Of a stretch of DNA of 64,000 bases, positions 7,168-12,192 are shown one piece after another. Position 1 is the first letter of the stretch; every line of letters starts with the position of its first letter. The position numbers and the translations under genes are program-made. The notes beneath the pieces were generated by a model that did no database searches, was not told the DNA's origin, and worked only from the letters and a program-made list of their open reading frames with translations. The stretch is from positions 1-64,000 of the IMG/VR virus record IMGVR_UViG_3300035670_000052. One strand, given 5' to 3'. The stretch comes from a virus.

Positions 7168-7342
7168 TTGGAGATCATCAGTACGAATCTCCACGCATTC
7201 TTCAGAGGTTGCCAGTTTGCAGAAGAATGTCGTAGTAATAACTGGAATTGGGGAGGGATTCCTAACCACCATCGGATGATGGCAGGATTCATAAGGCTAC
7301 GAAGCGTAATCCGTAAGTAACTTCGTGTGGGATACCCCTCTC
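7168..7342 (+). ncRNA. Hairpin-rich noncoding spacer with a 7-bp closing helix
   Basis: No ORF and no canonical tRNA. Visible helices: GGAGAT/ATCTCC, CATTCTTC/GAAGAATG, CCATC/GATGG and ACGAAG/CTTCGT. The second half (7251-7342) is closed by GGGAGGG/CCCTCTC, a 7-bp helix like a tRNA acceptor stem, enclosing about 78 bases but without a T arm. It ends 4 bases before tRNA-Glu. It may be a decayed class II tRNA or a distinct structured RNA. Confidence 0.45.
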
Positions 7343-7346
7343 ATCT

Positions 7347-7418
7347 GGTCCTATCGTCTAGTGGTGAGGACATCACTCTTTCACAGTGAAGACACGGGTT
7401 CAAATCCCGTTAGGACTA
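7347..7418 (+). tRNA. tRNA-Glu(TTC)
   Basis: Acceptor GGTCCTA/TAGGACT with a terminal G-T, anticodon stem-loop TCACT CTTTCAC AGTGA, T-arm ACGGG TTCAAAT CCCGT. Confidence 0.92.
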
Positions 7419-7421
7419 CCA

Positions 7422-7495
7422 TCCAGGAGTAAGTCAGCGGTAGACGGCACCGTTTGGGGCGGTGAAGACGTTGGTTCAAATCCAACCTTCTGGAC
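7422..7495 (+). tRNA. tRNA-Pro(TGG), first copy
   Basis: Acceptor TCCAGGA/TTCTGGA, anticodon stem-loop CACCG TTTGGGG CGGTG, T-arm TTGG TTCAAAT CCAA. A second, more host-like tRNA-Pro(TGG) lies at 14002. Confidence 0.9.
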
Positions 7496-7497
7496 TT

Positions 7498-7571
7498 GGG
7501 AACATAGCTCCAATTGGTAGAGCACATGATTGAAGATCATGGTGTTATCGGTTCAAATCCGATTGTTCCCT
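7498..7571 (+). tRNA. tRNA-Phe(GAA)
   Basis: Acceptor GGGAACA/TGTTCCC, D stem GCTC/GAGC, anticodon stem-loop CATGA TTGAAGA TCATG, T-arm ATCGG TTCAAAT CCGAT. Confidence 0.93.
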
Positions 7572-7573
7572 CT

Positions 7574-7687
7574 TGACCTTATGGTCACGGAGATTCACTT
7601 CCTCCGTTATGAAACTTCGGTTGGTTAGTGATAGGTTTTTCAGTCCGAAAACTGAAACTGGTAGGTTGTTGATATCGACTCCTACCT
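7574..7687 (+). ncRNA. Four consecutive hairpins between tRNA-Phe and tRNA-Ile
   Basis: No ORF. In order: TGACC/GGTCA with a 4-base loop, ACGGAG/CTCCGT, TTTCAGT/ACTGAAA, and GGTAGG/CCTACC (7660-7665 and 7682-7687) containing a GTTGATATCGAC near-palindrome. The last helix ends 5 bases before tRNA-Ile. The function is unknown; it is drawn as a possible processed spacer RNA. Confidence 0.45.
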
Positions 7688-7692
7688 TGATG

Positions 7693-7763
7693 GAATCGTA
7701 GCTCAGTGGTAGAGCACACCCCTGATAAGGGTGCGGTCACAAGTTCAAATCTTGTCGGTTCCA
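7693..7763 (+). tRNA. tRNA-Ile(GAT)
   Basis: Acceptor GGAATCG/CGGTTCC, anticodon stem-loop CACCC CTGATAA GGGTG, T-arm ACAAG TTCAAAT CTTGT. Confidence 0.93.
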
Positions 7764-7766
7764 CTT

Positions 7767-7856
7767 GGGAGAGCACCTTGGTTGGTGGGTACGACGGTAT
7801 CAGAGACGGTTCGATTCCGTCCATTGGCAATGGTGGTTCGATTCCACCCTCTCCCA
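7767..7856 (+). tRNA. tRNA-like 90-mer, possibly a tRNA-Ser(CGA) relic
   Basis: A perfect acceptor GGGAGAG/CTCTCCC and a proper T-arm GGTGG TTCGATT CCACC bound a class II-sized body. The central helix GACGG/CCGTC also has the loop TTCGATT, which would read as anticodon CGA but looks like a duplicated T arm, and the 31 bases before it are too long for a normal D arm. CATT/AATG could be a variable arm. I regard it as a recombined or decayed tRNA; function doubtful. Confidence 0.4.
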
Positions 7857-7860
7857 ACTT

Positions 7861-7932
7861 GGCAGTGTAGTTCAGTGGCAGAACAAGAGATTCATACCCT
7901 CTATGTCGGTAGTTCAATTCTACCCACTGCCT
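7861..7932 (+). tRNA. tRNA-Met(CAT), elongator type
   Basis: Acceptor GGCAGTG/CACTGCC, D stem GTTC/GAAC, anticodon loop TTCATAC on a stem with one A-C mismatch next to the loop, T-arm GGTAG TTCAATT CTACC. It could instead be a tRNA-Ile2 if C34 is modified to lysidine. Confidence 0.85.
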
Positions 7933-7933
7933 T

Positions 7934-8005
7934 GTGTCGTTAGCCTAGTGGTCAAGGCATCTGTTTGTGAAACAGAGGAGATGAGTTCAATTCTCATACG
8001 ACACC
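7934..8005 (+). tRNA. tRNA-His(GTG)
   Basis: Acceptor GTGTCGT/ACGACAC, anticodon stem-loop TCTGT TTGTGAA ACAGA, T-arm TGAG TTCAATT CTCA. Confidence 0.92.
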
Positions 8006-8007
8006 CC

Positions 8008-8081
8008 GTTCGGGTGGCAGAGTGGTCGAATGCGGAAGTCTGCAAAACTTCTTATCGTGGGTTCGAATCCCACCCTGAACT
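8008..8081 (+). tRNA. tRNA-Cys(GCA)
   Basis: Acceptor GTTCGGG/CCTGAAC, anticodon stem-loop GAAGT CTGCAAA ACTTC, T-arm GTGGG TTCGAAT CCCAC. Confidence 0.92.
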
Positions 8082-8086
8082 CCTAA

Positions 8087-8158
8087 TCCAGAATCGACTA
8101 ATTGGCAGGTCAGCACCCTTTGAAGGTGTACGTCTAGGTTCGAATCCTAGTTCTGGAA
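8087..8158 (+). tRNA. tRNA-Gln(TTG)
   Basis: Acceptor TCCAGAA/TTCTGGA, anticodon stem-loop GCACC CTTTGAA GGTGT, T-arm CTAGG TTCGAAT CCTAG. Confidence 0.92.
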
Positions 8159-8161
8159 CTT

Positions 8162-8235
8162 GTCCGTGTAGCCCAATTGGAAGAGGCACCACCTTGAGGG
8201 GGTGGGTGTTGGAGGTTCGAGTCCTCTCACGGACA
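8162..8235 (+). tRNA. tRNA-Leu(GAG) with a short variable loop
   Basis: Acceptor GTCCGTG/CACGGAC, anticodon stem-loop CCACC TTGAGGG GGTGG, then only five bases (GTGTT) before the T arm. Bacterial tRNA-Leu normally has a long variable arm, so this isotype assignment by anticodon is odd. Confidence 0.8.
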
Positions 8236-8238
8236 TAT

Positions 8239-8312
8239 GCCCGATTGATGGAATTGGCATACATACTTGCCTTAGAAGCAAGGTTTTACAGGTTCGAATC
8301 CTGTATCGGGCA
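8239..8312 (+). tRNA. tRNA-Leu(TAG) with a short variable loop
   Basis: Acceptor GCCCGAT/ATCGGGC, anticodon stem-loop CTTGC CTTAGAA GCAAG, variable loop GTTTT, T-arm ACAGG TTCGAAT CCTGT. The D region (TGATGGAATTGGCATACAT) resembles bacterial tRNA-Leu, but the long variable arm is missing. Confidence 0.85.
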
Positions 8313-8316
8313 CCTT

Positions 8317-8388
8317 GTTGGGATGGTGTAATTGGTAGCACGGAAATCTCCAAAATTTCTAGTTAGGGTTCAAGTCCCTATCCCTTCG
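8317..8388 (+). tRNA. tRNA-Trp(CCA)
   Basis: Anticodon stem-loop GAAAT CTCCAAA ATTTC and T-arm TAGGG TTCAAGT CCCTA are clear. The acceptor GTTGGGA/TCCCTTC has two adjacent T-T mismatches at pairs 2 and 3, as if an original GAAGGGA had changed. Confidence 0.82.
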
Positions 8389-8391
8389 CCT

Positions 8392-8465
8392 GCCCTCTTA
8401 ACTCAGTGGACCAGAGTGCTTGGCTACGAACCAAGAAGTCGCAAGTTCGAATCTTGCAGAGGGTG
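8392..8465 (+). tRNA. tRNA-Arg(ACG)
   Basis: Acceptor GCCCTCT/AGAGGGT, anticodon stem-loop CTTGG CTACGAA CCAAG, T-arm GCAAG TTCGAAT CTTGC. A34 would need deamination to inosine to read CGN fully. Confidence 0.92.
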
Positions 8466-8505
8466 CCATTTAAATCTAAATAGCAACGAGAGGTGTGATA
8501 GGAAA

Positions 8506-8976
8506 ATGGAATTAGTAGAACCACATTCAACTATACTAGTTCTGAATAGTTCTTACGAGCCACTACACTTCACTAATTGGAAACGTGCAATTGGTTTACT
8601 TTTTAAACAGAAAGCAAAACTTATCTCCAAGAGAATTATTCGTTTGGTAAATTATGTGAAACTTCCATTTTCCTATGGGAAATCCAATTACCCAACGAGA
8701 GCACTCATCTATAAACGGGATGATTATGAGTGTCAGTATTGTGGGTCTAAAAATGACCTTACAATTGACCATATAATTCCCCGCTCAAAAGGTGGTCAAG
8801 ATACTTGGGATAATTTAGTTGCTTGTTGCACATCTTGTAATCTTAAAAAAGGAAATAAACTTCTTAAAGATACTAATATGGTCTTAAAAAGTATTCCACA
8901 AGCACCAATTAGTAGAGTGATACTTGATATTCAGAAAACAAAAGTTTCTGAATGGAAGGACTATTTGTTTCAGTAG
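8506..8976 (+). CDS. HNH endonuclease inside the tRNA array
   Basis: 156 residues. The start is the ATG at 8506, behind a GAGGTG ribosome site; longer frames run through tRNA genes. Residues 8-40 (ILVLNSSYEPLHFTNWKRAI) match a cyanobacterial HNH family. The HNH zinc core is CQYCGSKNDLTIDHIIPRSK plus CCTSCNLKKGN, with two CxxC pairs and the DH of the motif. It probably nicks or cuts DNA and may be a free-standing homing enzyme that lodged between tRNAs. The host-like N-terminus suggests exchange with cyanobacteria. Confidence 0.85.
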   Translation: MELVEPHSTILVLNSSYEPLHFTNWKRAIGLLFKQKAKLISKRIIRLVNYVKLPFSYGKSNYPTRALIYKRDDYECQYCGSKNDLTIDHIIPRSKGGQDTWDNLVACCTSCNLKKGNKLLKDTNMVLKSIPQAPISRVILDIQKTKVSEWKDYLFQ

Positions 8977-8980
8977 GGGG

Positions 8981-9009
8981 TTGACAAATTTTTGAAAATA
9001 CCCTAATAT
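8981..9009 (+). promoter_or_regulatory. Strong sigma70-type promoter (TTGACA-17-TAATAT)
   Basis: Perfect -35 TTGACA (8981-8986), a 17-base spacer, TAATAT (9004-9009). It restarts transcription of the tRNA array after the HNH gene. Confidence 0.75.
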
Positions 9010-9021
9010 ATAAAAGACAGA

Positions 9022-9064
9022 GGTTAAGTCCCTGATATGTCCTTGAGGCATACCACACTTAACC
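9022..9064 (+). other. Leader hairpin before tRNA-Met
   Basis: GGTTAAGT (9022-9029) and ACTTAACC (9057-9064) form a perfect 8-bp helix with an inner TATG/CATA. The 3' arm ends 6 bases before the tRNA. Confidence 0.65.
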
Positions 9065-9070
9065 CTTCAT

Positions 9071-9142
9071 CGTGGGGAAGTGTAACGGTTGCACAGAAGT
9101 CTCATAAGCTTCAGGTAGGTGGTTCAACTCCACCCCCCGCCT
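9071..9142 (+). tRNA. tRNA-Met(CAT), initiator-like
   Basis: Acceptor CGTGGGG/CCCCGCC leaves a C1-C72 mismatch, a hallmark of bacterial initiator tRNA, and the anticodon loop CTCATAA also matches initiators. However, the anticodon stem GAAGT/GCTTC lacks the three G-C pairs. T-arm GGTGG TTCAACT CCACC. It could be an initiator-derived or elongator Met. Confidence 0.83.
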
Positions 9143-9149
9143 CCAATTT

Positions 9150-9222
9150 GGGGAATTAGCTCATTTGGTAGAGCACCGCTTTTGCACGGCGGGGGTGAGG
9201 AGTTCGAGTCTCCTATTTTCCA
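9150..9222 (+). tRNA. tRNA-Ala(TGC)
   Basis: Acceptor GGGGAAT/ATTTTCC with two G-T pairs, anticodon stem-loop CCGCT TTTGCAC GGCGG, T-arm AGGAG TTCGAGT CTCCT. Confidence 0.9.
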
Positions 9223-9224
9223 CT

Positions 9225-9267
9225 GGGGAAGTGATCCTGCGGATTCGTCCAAGAGCTCTCCTTCTCC
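9225..9267 (+). other. 43-base tRNA-like mini-element before tRNA-Asn
   Basis: GGGGAAG (9225-9231) and CTTCTCC (9261-9267) make a 7-bp closing helix around ATCC/GGAT and the AGAGCTCT palindrome. It looks like a truncated tRNA and ends 6 bases before tRNA-Asn. Confidence 0.45.
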
Positions 9268-9273
9268 TTATAT

Positions 9274-9346
9274 TCCACACGACCGAGCAAGCGAACGGGC
9301 CCGTCTGTTAAACGGAGATAGCTAGGGGCAGTACCTAGGTGTGGAG
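9274..9346 (+). tRNA. tRNA-Asn(GTT) with a non-canonical elbow
   Basis: Acceptor TCCACAC/GTGTGGA and anticodon loop CTGTTAA are clear. The T loop is GGCAGTA instead of TTCRANY, on a CTAGG/CCTAG stem. The D loop AGCAAGCGAA lacks the usual GG, and position 8 is G, not T. The tRNA-Val at 11650 shares all three changes. Confidence 0.85.
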
Positions 9347-9365
9347 TTTCTAACCTTTAAAATAT

Positions 9366-9373
9366 TATAAATA
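9366..9373 (+). promoter_or_regulatory. T4-type late promoter (TATAAATA)
   Basis: An exact TATAAATA stands 22 bases before the GTG start of the HNH gene. Confidence 0.6.
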
Positions 9374-9394
9374 ATAATAAAGTTGGAGGTTAGA

Positions 9395-9937
9395 GTGTCT
9401 AGTAAAGCAGTAGTTGAATTTCGTCAAAGAAGAAAAAGATGGGCAGTTGAAGCATTTGGTGGTAAGTGTGGTATTTGTGGATATAATAAATGTGTTGAAG
9501 CATTGGATTTTCATCATATTGATCCTACACAAAAAGATTTTACCTTAACAGCATCAGTAGCAAATCGACAAATATTTGTTGAAGAACTTAAAAAGTGTGT
9601 TTGTTTGTGCTCTAATTGCCATCGTGAAGTTCATTCTGGCGTTACACAAATTCCCGATAATATATTAAAATTTGATGAAAGTTTTTCTAATAAACCTGTA
9701 CCAGAAAAACCAAAACATCCTTGTAAAGAGTGTGGAAAACTAACAACAGTTAATCATCTATTTTGCTCAATAAAATGTTCTAATAAAAATAAAGAAGTTG
9801 CCAAGTGGCCAAATAATCAAGAACTACAAAAGTTAGTTGATGAATATGGTTATCGAGGAACTGGTAGAATGTTTGGAGTTAGTGATAATGCGGTTAGAAA
9901 AAGATTGCAGAAACGAGGACTATTGACATCTGTTTGA
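9395..9937 (+). CDS. HNH endonuclease with a C-terminal helix-turn-helix
   Basis: 180 residues. GTG is chosen as start because GGAGG lies 5 bases upstream; a TTG at 9383 is the alternative. CGICGYNKCVEALDFHHIDP and CVCLCSNCHREVHSG form the zinc-bound HNH core. A second Cys cluster (CKECGKLTTVNHLFCSIKC) follows, and the C-terminus (YRGTGRMFGVSDNAVRKRLQ) reads as a DNA-binding helix-turn-helix. Layout fits a site-specific phage homing enzyme. A late promoter precedes it and a promoter for the next RNA lies within its 3' end. Confidence 0.85.
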   Translation: MSSKAVVEFRQRRKRWAVEAFGGKCGICGYNKCVEALDFHHIDPTQKDFTLTASVANRQIFVEELKKCVCLCSNCHREVHSGVTQIPDNILKFDESFSNKPVPEKPKHPCKECGKLTTVNHLFCSIKCSNKNKEVAKWPNNQELQKLVDEYGYRGTGRMFGVSDNAVRKRLQKRGLLTSV

Positions 9938-9951
9938 GAATATGATAATAT
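9923..9951 (+). promoter_or_regulatory. Sigma70-type promoter (TTGACA-17-TAATAT)
   Basis: TTGACA (9923-9928), 17 bases, TAATAT (9946-9951), overlapping the HNH stop. Predicted start near 9958, directly before a run of hairpins. Confidence 0.72.
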
Positions 9952-9960
9952 ATAGATATT

Positions 9961-10079
9961 GGAAGGTCTGGAAATGTCTGGGTCTTCCTTTCTAAATCCT
10001 AACCTTGTTAGGTCGGGGATTTGATCACCCCCGCCAGTTGCAGAAAGTGTCTTCTGCGGGTGTCGGGCACTCGATACCC
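9961..10079 (+). ncRNA. Five-hairpin noncoding RNA between a promoter and tRNA-Thr
   Basis: No ORF. Consecutive helices: GGAAG/CTTCC (9961-9988), CCTAAC/GTTAGG (9998-10012), CGGGG/CCCCG (10014-10033), GCAGAA/TTCTGC (10040-10057), and GGGT-TCG/CGA-ACCC (10058-10079). The last ends 4 bases before tRNA-Thr. Almost every base falls in a hairpin, which argues for a real structured transcript. Confidence 0.55.
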
Positions 10080-10083
10080 ATTT

Positions 10084-10155
10084 GCCCTTGTAGCTCAGTG
10101 GTAGAGCAACGGTTTTGTAAACCGTTGGTCGCTGGTTCAAATCCAGTCGGGGGCT
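10084..10155 (+). tRNA. tRNA-Thr(TGT)
   Basis: Acceptor GCCCTTG/CGGGGGC, anticodon stem-loop ACGGT TTTGTAA ACCGT, T-arm GCTGG TTCAAAT CCAGT. Confidence 0.93.
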
Positions 10156-10183
10156 TGACATAATACCCATTATGTCTTATACT
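10155..10183 (+). promoter_or_regulatory. Sigma70-type promoter (TTGACA-17-TATACT)
   Basis: TTGACA begins on the last base of tRNA-Thr; 17 bases later is TATACT (10178-10183). It drives tRNA-Gly. Confidence 0.7.
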
Positions 10184-10209
10184 TCATATGTCCGTGTGAA
10201 GTGAAGTGC

Positions 10210-10229
10210 TGGGAGAGTCAAATCTCCCA
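10210..10229 (+). other. Leader hairpin before tRNA-Gly
   Basis: TGGGAGA/TCTCCCA, a perfect 7-bp helix with a 6-base loop, ends 4 bases before the tRNA. There is no T tract, so it is not a usual terminator. Confidence 0.65.
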
Positions 10230-10233
10230 TTTT

Positions 10234-10305
10234 GCGGAGTTAGTTCAGTGGTAGAACGCTATCCTTCCAAGTTAGATGTCGTCGGTTCGAATCCGATACT
10301 CCGCT
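10234..10305 (+). tRNA. tRNA-Gly(TCC)
   Basis: Acceptor GCGGAGT/ACTCCGC, anticodon loop CTTCCAA on a stem with one T-T mismatch, T-arm GTCGG TTCGAAT CCGAT. Confidence 0.91.
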
Positions 10306-10362
10306 TTCCCCAAAATCATGGGGATACTAAATAATACTCGTAGTTGTAAATCTTAATACAAT

Positions 10363-11247
10363 ATGACTTTTCAAAATATTATTACTGCTAGTGTAGTTGC
10401 TACGACTTCTTTGGTTGCGCCTGCGATGGCGCAAGTCACTAGCGTTAAGCAACTGAGTGATGTTCAACCTACTCAGTGGTCTTATCAAGCAATCACTAAT
10501 TTGGTAGAGCGTTACGGTTGTGTTGCTGGTTATCCTAATGGCACTTTCCGTCCAGGTCAACCTGCAACTCGTGCCGAACTTGCTACTCTGACTAATGCTT
10601 GTCTTGATCGCATTAGTGAGTATCAAAGTGCTGCTGATGCTGCTCTTGCTTCTGCTCTTCGTGCTGAATTTGCCAAAGAACTCGCTGTTACCAATACTCG
10701 CGTGTCCGCTCTCGAAGTTGCCACTGCTCAAAAAGCTCAAGGTGTTGGTAACTATGTTGGTGTTGGCGTTCTTCTCAATCAGCAAGGCACTGCTGGTAAC
10801 GGTTTCAGTGCTCAGCGTACCATCTCCGGTGCTACCGTTCAGGCACGTTATGCCGTGAAGAACTTCACCAATCTGAATGCTGTTTCGGTTCGTCCTTATG
10901 CTAGCTTCGTAGGCACTCCTGCTGGTCAGTTGGGTTCTGGTGGTGGTGCTCTGGTGTCTTATGACTGGAGCATCTCTCGTGCCAAGTCTGGTGCGAGCCG
11001 TGCTAACGTCTACACTGGTGTTGGTTATCAGATCCCCTTCGTAAACAACACTGCTGCTAACTTCCAGTCTGCTGTTGGCAATCGTGGTCAAGTTGTTCTT
11101 GCTCTTGGTGTCGAAGGTCGTATCACTAACTCTCTGGTTGGTTTTGCTGATCTCAAGTTCCCTACCACCAATGCTTCTAATAGCTATGGTGTTACTAACG
11201 GAACTTATTCACCCGTATTCACTACTGGTTTGGGCATTAAGTTCTGA
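10363..11247 (+). CDS. SLH-domain mini-porin-like outer-membrane protein
   Basis: 294 residues. A signal peptide ends near AMA (residue 23). Residues about 27-75 form one SLH domain (VKQLSDVQPTQWSYQAITNL, CVAGYPNGTFRPGQPATRAE). Residues 78-118 are a coiled coil, and the rest alternates as beta strands and ends in Phe (GLGIKF), typical of outer-membrane barrels. SLH-coiled coil-barrel is the plan of cyanobacterial Som/OprB porins, which are much longer (about 500 residues), so this is a shortened version. Its codons are more GC-rich than its neighbours, suggesting a host origin. It may alter the infected cell's envelope. Confidence 0.78.
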   Translation: MTFQNIITASVVATTSLVAPAMAQVTSVKQLSDVQPTQWSYQAITNLVERYGCVAGYPNGTFRPGQPATRAELATLTNACLDRISEYQSAADAALASALRAEFAKELAVTNTRVSALEVATAQKAQGVGNYVGVGVLLNQQGTAGNGFSAQRTISGATVQARYAVKNFTNLNAVSVRPYASFVGTPAGQLGSGGGALVSYDWSISRAKSGASRANVYTGVGYQIPFVNNTAANFQSAVGNRGQVVLALGVEGRITNSLVGFADLKFPTTNASNSYGVTNGTYSPVFTTGLGIKF

Positions 11248-11272
11248 TATTTTAATACGTAGTGTAAATTGG

Positions 11273-11307
11273 GGGGAGTTGACAACGACTCCCCTTTTTA
11301 GTATAAT
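11273..11307 (+). terminator. Terminator with a promoter -35 box in its loop
   Basis: GGGGAGT/ACTCCCC (11273-11279 and 11288-11294) plus TTTTT ends the porin-like gene. TTGACA (11279-11284) lies across the loop, and a perfect TATAAT (11302-11307) follows after exactly 17 bases. The same design recurs at 15083, 27887 and 63306. Confidence 0.82.
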
Positions 11308-11328
11308 AGGTATTGAATCAGGAGGTTT

Positions 11329-11487
11329 ATGTCTCTCATTTCTCAAATGGACCGTGAAATGGTCATTGAAGCACTTGAGTATTATATTGATAAATTAAAA
11401 GAAGATAATTGCACTCAAGCATCTATTACGGTGTTTAATACTCTTCTTCGCTGGATTGAACTAGAGCATTTTAAAAATGAAAATTAA
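11329..11487 (+). CDS. 52-residue small protein
   Basis: Starts MSLISQMDREMVIEALEYYI after a strong AGGAGG ribosome site and a consensus promoter. It is helical and acidic, with a Cys and a Trp in the second half. It overlaps the next gene by 11 bases. Function unknown. Confidence 0.65.
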   Translation: MSLISQMDREMVIEALEYYIDKLKEDNCTQASITVFNTLLRWIELEHFKNEN

Positions 11488-11641
11488 TCTCTGGTACTGT
11501 AAAGATATGAATCTTTGGCGTTGGACTCTGATTGATGATCATCGACCAATAGTAAAACAAGAGTCTGGACAGAGAGAAAATCTACGAGATGCCATGAATG
11601 ATGTGGCTAATACAGTAGAATATCTTATGGGTCAGTTTTGA
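11477..11641 (+). CDS. 54-residue small protein
   Basis: Begins MKINLWYCKDMNLWRWTLID, rich in Trp, overlapping the previous gene. It ends 8 bases before tRNA-Val. No domain recognised. Translational coupling with its neighbour is likely. Confidence 0.6.
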   Translation: MKINLWYCKDMNLWRWTLIDDHRPIVKQESGQRENLRDAMNDVANTVEYLMGQF

Positions 11642-11649
11642 CTTTTTAT

Positions 11650-11722
11650 GCCCGATGACCCAGCTAGTGAAGGGACCTGCCTTACAAGCAGGCAGCGGTA
11701 GGGGCGGAACCTATATCGGGCA
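11650..11722 (+). tRNA. tRNA-Val(TAC) with a non-canonical elbow
   Basis: Acceptor GCCCGAT/ATCGGGC and anticodon stem-loop CCTGC CTTACAA GCAGG are perfect. The T loop is GGCGGAA, the D loop AGCTAGTGAA without GG, and position 8 is G. This mirrors tRNA-Asn at 9274 and departs from all other tRNAs here. Confidence 0.85.
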
Positions 11723-11726
11723 CTTT

Positions 11727-11734
11727 TATAAATA
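11727..11734 (+). promoter_or_regulatory. T4-type late promoter (TATAAATA)
   Basis: Exact octamer 17 bases before the Dps-like gene and immediately behind tRNA-Val. Confidence 0.6.
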
Positions 11735-11751
11735 CCTAAAAAACTGGTATA

Positions 11752-12186
11752 ATGGAAAAGTTATATAAATTACTTTCTGATACTCAAGCAACTCTTTTTA
11801 TGTTGTTTCAGAAAACTTGGGTCTATCACTGGAATGTGGTGGGTTCGGAGTTTTATCAGTTTCATAAAGTCTTCGGTAAACAATACGAAGAAATGTTTGA
11901 AGAGATTGATCGGCTCACAGAGCACATGAGATACCTGAAAATTAAACCTGTTAGCACTCTCACAAGAATTACTGAAGTTTCTCACGTTCTCGAAGCAAAT
12001 AACAAGCTTGATGATGTGGGAATGGTAAAAGACTTGATTGCTGATAACGAAACTTTGGTTGGTCTTTTTAAACAAGTTGCCGAAGAAGCAGAATTGCAAA
12101 AATCAAGAGGCACTACAAATCTTGTTGATGATTTGAATGAATCACACGGAAAATTTATCTGGATGTTAAGATCTTTTACTGAATGA
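11752..12186 (+). CDS. Dps/ferritin-like protein
   Basis: 144 residues. TWVYHWNVVGSEFYQFHKVF followed by YEEMFEEIDRLTEHMRYL is the ferroxidase signature of the Dps family (His, then Asp/Glu on the next helix). The four-helix length fits a short Dps. Such proteins sequester iron and protect DNA from oxidative damage, and may help the phage during high-light infection (inference). A late promoter precedes it. The next gene starts six bases after its stop. Confidence 0.82.
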   Translation: MEKLYKLLSDTQATLFMLFQKTWVYHWNVVGSEFYQFHKVFGKQYEEMFEEIDRLTEHMRYLKIKPVSTLTRITEVSHVLEANNKLDDVGMVKDLIADNETLVGLFKQVAEEAELQKSRGTTNLVDDLNESHGKFIWMLRSFTE

Positions 12187-12192
12187 AATACG

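Noticed and set aside
7767-7856. A functional tRNA-Ser(CGA)
   Set aside because: The D region is too long and the supposed anticodon loop equals a T loop; kept only as a tRNA-like element.
7765-8331. Open frames running through the tRNA cluster, for example 7765-8331 and 8052-8264
   Set aside because: They translate overlapping tRNA genes with clear cloverleaves; repeated peptides such as RFES and GFEPR come from T-arm sequences.
9225-9267. An intrinsic terminator between tRNA-Ala and tRNA-Asn
   Set aside because: There is no T tract after the closing helix, and transcription must continue into tRNA-Asn unless another promoter exists, which I do not see.
10327-11091. A 254-codon open frame antisense to the SLH mini-porin gene
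   Set aside because: Ser/Thr-rich shadow of the Ala/Gly/Val-rich porin frame; the + strand product has a signal peptide, SLH domain and coherent fold.
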